Assembly: GCA_019419455.1 (NCBI GenBank)
Contig: DXZW01000012.1
Coordinates: 1 to 26,368 of the forward strand
DNA length: 26,368 bases
Reading direction: 5' to 3'
DNA from: Collinsella sp.
GTDB taxonomy: Bacteria > Actinomycetota > Coriobacteriia > Coriobacteriales > Coriobacteriaceae
The stretch's first letter is position 1; every line of letters starts with the position of its first letter. This document shows, in pieces, positions 24,452 through 26,368 of the stretch. Under the pieces are notes generated by a model. That model was given only the letters and a program-made list of their open reading frames with translations, was not told the origin of the DNA and did not search any database. Position numbers and translations under genes: made by a program.

Positions 24452-25336
24452 TTACGAACGCTTGCCGGCAAAGCGCAGCGCCAGCGATTGCAGGCTGGTG
24501 GCGGCCAGATTGTTGGTACAGTCGGGGTCGCAGCCTTCCAGCCACACGTACACATCCACGCGCACGGGCGTGCTGCGGTTGGTGCCCTTGGCAGCGGCGG
24601 GCAGGCTGCAGATCTTGGTCGTAGCCTTCTTGAGGCTCACGATGCCAGTGTCTTCGTTGTAGTCACAGAAGTTTGCACTGGTCAGCTGGTCAAAATGAAC
24701 CGTTGTTCCATCGGAGCGGGTGCTGTCGAGCACCAGGTGATTCTGCTCGTTCTCGCCGGCATCCTTGCCGTCGAGCGTGTTGTAGCGCGCCTGGGGATTG
24801 CGCTCGCCCGAGACCTCAAAGATGTACTGGCCCGTAACGGTATCGCCCTGCCCCGGCGCATAGGTAACCAGGCCCACGCGCAGGGCGGTGGAGATGGGGT
24901 TTGCCGTGTCCTGCTCGGTAAAGTCGATGCCCGACAGGTACACGTCAGTCGCGGCCGAATTGGTAGCCAGGTACAGGGAGGTCTTGTAGTAGTCGGAGTG
25001 CTCGGCGGCGCCAAACATGCTGGCAAAGAGCGAGTCCTGGGTGGTTCCGCCGGTAAAGCCCGTTACCTTTTGAAAGCCGTTGAGCACGTTGTCGGTCGAG
25101 ACGGGATCGAGCAGACCCGTAAAGCTCAGGCCGGCGTTGGTTTTGTATTCGCCGTCGTACTCGTTGGAGATGAGGAAGGTCACGCCCGTGCCCGCGGCCA
25201 TCTTGACGTCGGTGATGTGGCGGTTGGCGTTGTAGATGTACCAAGCATACGTTACGGCTCCGGCAGCAGCAAGCGCCACCAGCAACGTGGCGAGCATGCG
25301 ATTGAACTGTTTTCGCAGCGAGCGCGCGTCCGACAT
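24452..25336 (-). CDS. TasA/camelysin-like exported protein (paralogue A, first gene of the operon)
   Basis: This 294-residue protein has a basic N-terminus (RSLRKQFNR), a membrane segment (14-31) ending GAVTYAWYIYN, and an exported domain. Shared motifs are LDPVSTDNVLNGF (about 75-87), TALRVGLVTY, and the C-terminal VWLEGCDPDCTN (264-275) with a Cys-x3-Cys pair, then a last strand ending RFAGK. The start is ATG 25336 (MSDARSLRK), preceded by GGGAGGGGC. A longer frame from 25396 begins inside a palindrome and is not favoured. It heads the operon, so expression of all eight genes should depend on DNA upstream of 25336. Confidence 0.74.
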   Translation of the reverse strand: MSDARSLRKQFNRMLATLLVALAAAGAVTYAWYIYNANRHITDVKMAAGTGVTFLISNEYDGEYKTNAGLSFTGLLDPVSTDNVLNGFQKVTGFTGGTTQDSLFASMFGAAEHSDYYKTSLYLATNSAATDVYLSGIDFTEQDTANPISTALRVGLVTYAPGQGDTVTGQYIFEVSGERNPQARYNTLDGKDAGENEQNHLVLDSTRSDGTTVHFDQLTSANFCDYNEDTGIVSLKKATTKICSLPAAAKGTNRSTPVRVDVYVWLEGCDPDCTNNLAATSLQSLALRFAGKRS

Positions 25337-25380
25337 GCCCCTCCCCAAAATGCCGTGTTGCAAACTACCTGGACACCATT

Positions 25381-25395
25381 TGCCCATAATGGGCA
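25381..25395. promoter_or_regulatory. Candidate operator palindrome upstream of the exported-protein operon
   Basis: TGCCCAT-A-ATGGGCA is a perfect palindrome around a single central base, and it overlaps a second inverted repeat, ATAATG-GG-CATTAT. It lies 45 bp before the first start codon of the eight-gene cluster, a suitable place for a repressor or activator. No promoter hexamers with clean spacing could be assigned; TAAAAT at 25398-25403 on the minus strand is the best -10 candidate. Confidence 0.45.
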
Positions 25396-25509
25396 TTATT
25401 TTACGCGAACGTGCAGTTCATCGGGGGTACAAACGCGACTTTTCGCGTGCTGTTCGCGCTGCGGCAGACTCCGATGGGGCCACAATTCACCAGTTTTTTA
25501 AAATAGTTC

Positions 25510-25538
25510 TTGCCACTGGGTGGGAGCTCCGTTATATT
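25510..25538 (+). promoter_or_regulatory. Promoter of tRNA-Val
   Basis: -35 TTGCCA (25510-25515) and -10 TATATT (25533-25538) are separated by 17 bp. The tRNA begins 29 bp after the -10, leaving a short 5' leader. Confidence 0.75.
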
Positions 25539-25567
25539 ATTCCCTGCGCACTCGCGCACCCTTGATC

Positions 25568-25642
25568 GGGCGTTTAGCTCAGGGGGAGAGCGCTTCCCTG
25601 ACACGGAAGAGGTCAGAAGTTCAAATCTTCTAACGCCCACCA
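25568..25642 (+). tRNA. tRNA-Val (anticodon GAC)
   Basis: A full cloverleaf is visible: acceptor GGGCGTT/AACGCCC, D stem GCTC/GAGC, anticodon stem CTTCC/GGAAG with loop CTGACAC (anticodon GAC), and T arm AGAAG-TTCAAAT-CTTCT. The CCA end is encoded (25640-25642). It is flanked by its own promoter and terminator, so it is a single-gene unit. The DNA just beyond it contains mobile-element remains, consistent with the locus being an insertion hotspot. Confidence 0.95.
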
Positions 25643-25649
25643 ATTATTC

Positions 25650-25690
25650 AACCGGTCTACCTGCGGAAATGCGGTAGACCGGTTTCTTGT
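25650..25690 (+). terminator. Rho-independent terminator of tRNA-Val
   Basis: A perfect 12-bp stem AACCGGTCTACC / GGTAGACCGGTT (25650-25661 with 25673-25684) has an 11-nt loop and is followed by TCTTGT. Confidence 0.85.
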
Positions 25691-25699
25691 ATATAGCGC

Positions 25700-25721
25700 T
25701 GTATCCCAAATGTATCCCAAA
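25700..25721. repeat. 11-bp perfect tandem repeat beside the tRNA terminator
   Basis: TGTATCCCAAA occurs twice with no spacer. It sits exactly between the tRNA-Val unit and the truncated istB. Such direct repeats next to a tRNA can be arm-type sites of a tyrosine integrase or a scar of past integration; no integrase gene is in the window. Confidence 0.55.
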
Positions 25722-26044
25722 AGGCGGCGCGCGAGCACTCGCTGGAGGCGGCGATGAGGGACATCGCCAGAAACGACCTGGTCATCCTGGACGAGTTCGG
25801 CTACGTGCCGCTGGACCTCGACAGCGCGAGGCTGCTGTTCCAGGGGGTGTCGGACTGCTACGAGAGGCACAGCCTGGTCATCACCACAAACATTGAGTTC
25901 AGCAAGTGGGGCACGGTCCTGGGGGACGACAAGATGGCGGCGGCGATGATCGACCGCATCGTCCACCACGGCCGCCTGGTCGAGTTCACCGGCGCGAGTC
26001 ACCGTATGGAGGCGACGCTCATGCTCGGCAAGGCGGTGGGATAG
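25721..26044 (+). pseudogene. istB: IS21-family helper ATPase IstB, 5'-truncated
   Basis: Only the C-terminal part of IstB remains. Recognisable homology begins near 25721 (KAAREHSLEAAMRDIARNDL) and includes the Walker B region VILDEFGYVPLD, then LLFQGVSDCYERHSLVITTNIEFSKWGTVLGDDKMAAAMIDRIVHHGRLVEFTGASHRM. The Walker A half and all of istA are missing. An ATG at 25754 could start a 96-residue remnant, but no ribosome binding site supports it. Codon use (AGG, CTG, GAG) looks foreign compared with neighbours. The intact 3' end, followed by IS21-like end repeats, suggests a deletion or abortive integration that removed the left part. Confidence 0.88.
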
Positions 26045-26068
26045 GTTAACGCGGCGTGTTTGCCAAAG

Positions 26069-26101
26069 TGCTCAATTTGGTCGCGCCACAATGTTCAGTT
26101 T
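26069..26101 (+). mobile_element. IS21-like right-end repeat array
   Basis: Two related 10-mers, TGCTCAATTT (26069-26078) and TGTTCAGTTT (26092-26101), start 23 bp apart. The array begins 25 bp after the istB stop, where the right-end transposase-binding repeats of IS21 elements are expected. Confidence 0.6.
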
Positions 26102-26328
26102 GTCGTCGACACAAACAGCGGCTCCCGCGTTTGACAGCCCCGTGATCCCAGCGGGCGCGGGGGGACCGAGAAGAGCCAGGGCTCCGCCTCCTTGAGCGCG
26201 CCCACGTCGCCCCCGTGTTCGTCGAGAAGGGCACGCGCGGCCTTGACGCTCCGCGCCCCAGCGAGCCTGAGCTCAGTACTCCACGCGCTCGTCGGCTGCT
26301 GCGCCCTCCACCGCTTGTGTTTCGTCAA
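26095..26328 (-). CDS. Small ORF between IS21-like end arrays, unknown
   Basis: A 77-residue frame starts from a TTG at 26328 and has no ribosome binding site. The segment SVKAARALLDEHGGDVGALKEAEPWLFS looks protein-like and helical, but I do not recognise a family. The frame stays open upstream through the repeat array to near the window edge. It could be a remnant of an IS passenger gene, or chance in GC-rich DNA. Together with the two flanking arrays it is all I see in 26045-26368. Confidence 0.25.
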   Translation of the reverse strand: MTKHKRWRAQQPTSAWSTELRLAGARSVKAARALLDEHGGDVGALKEAEPWLFSVPPRPLGSRGCQTREPLFVSTTN

Positions 26329-26331
26329 GAG

Positions 26332-26364
26332 GATTTGAGCAAAAAGAGCATCGGAAATTGAGCA
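26332..26364 (-). mobile_element. Second IS21-like end array, inverted
   Basis: GATTTGAGCA (26332-26341) and AAATTGAGCA (26355-26364) start 23 bp apart. The latter is the exact reverse complement of TGCTCAATTT at 26069, so this array faces the first one with the same spacing. It may be an end of another IS21 copy that continues beyond the window, or the second end of a short derivative covering 26069-26364. Confidence 0.55.
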
Positions 26365-26368
26365 GCCT

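Noticed and set aside
24441..24545. Longer start for paralogue B
   Set aside because: It would overlap the 3' end of paralogue A by about 90 bp and adds residues not shared by the other paralogues; ATG 24440 has a ribosome binding site.
26340..26368. CxxC zinc-ribbon-like peptide (FRCSFCSNP) encoded on the minus strand at the window edge
   Set aside because: It overlaps the IS21-like repeat array and its frame closes within about 30 codons, so it is probably chance.

Overview
The window looks like chromosome from a high-GC Gram-positive gut actinobacterium of the class Coriobacteriia, most likely Collinsella or a close relative. This is inferred from protein style, high GC, a Phe T-box in front of pheS, and an AbiEi/DUF559-like protein of a type I associate with Coriobacteria. 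No 16S rRNA or other definitive marker is present.

Layout. 1-1403: a lower-GC stretch with a possible 3' end of an ORF, an inverted repeat, and a divergent AbiEi/endonuclease-like gene. 1400-2248 (-): zinc-dependent phospholipase C-like hydrolase, converging on the previous gene with overlapping stop codons. 2328-5042 (-): an ECF metal transporter, cbiM(+N-like tail)-cbiQ-cbiO. Its promoter carries a perfect GTGTTAC-N14-GTAACAC palindrome of NikR type, so I infer nickel uptake. 5288-9350 (-): T-box leader, pheS, a 98-bp palindromic intergenic element, and pheT. 9494-11068 (+): M32 carboxypeptidase. 11129-11237: a second long palindromic element in the convergent gap. 11274-12605 (-): glmM. 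12689-15001 (-): DUF4012 membrane protein. 15151-16173 (-): EamA-type permease.

16299-25336 (-) is the most interesting part: eight tightly packed co-directional genes. In transcription order they are four paralogous exported proteins with a TasA/camelysin-style N-terminus (a membrane segment ending T-[YF]-A-W-[FY]) and a shared C-terminal E-G-x-D motif; a SipW-type (Ser-His) signal peptidase; a membrane-anchored McrB-like AAA+ ATPase; a DUF2357-like protein with a long Ala-rich coiled coil and no McrC nuclease; and a second SipW-type signal peptidase. I infer a surface-fibre or matrix system in which an McrB/McrC-like pair serves an export or assembly role instead of restriction. The gene grouping is read from the sequence; the function is a hypothesis.

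25510-26368: a tRNA-Val(GAC) with a strong promoter and terminator, followed by mobile-element debris: an 11-bp tandem repeat, a 5'-truncated IS21 istB, and two facing arrays of IS21-like terminal repeats.
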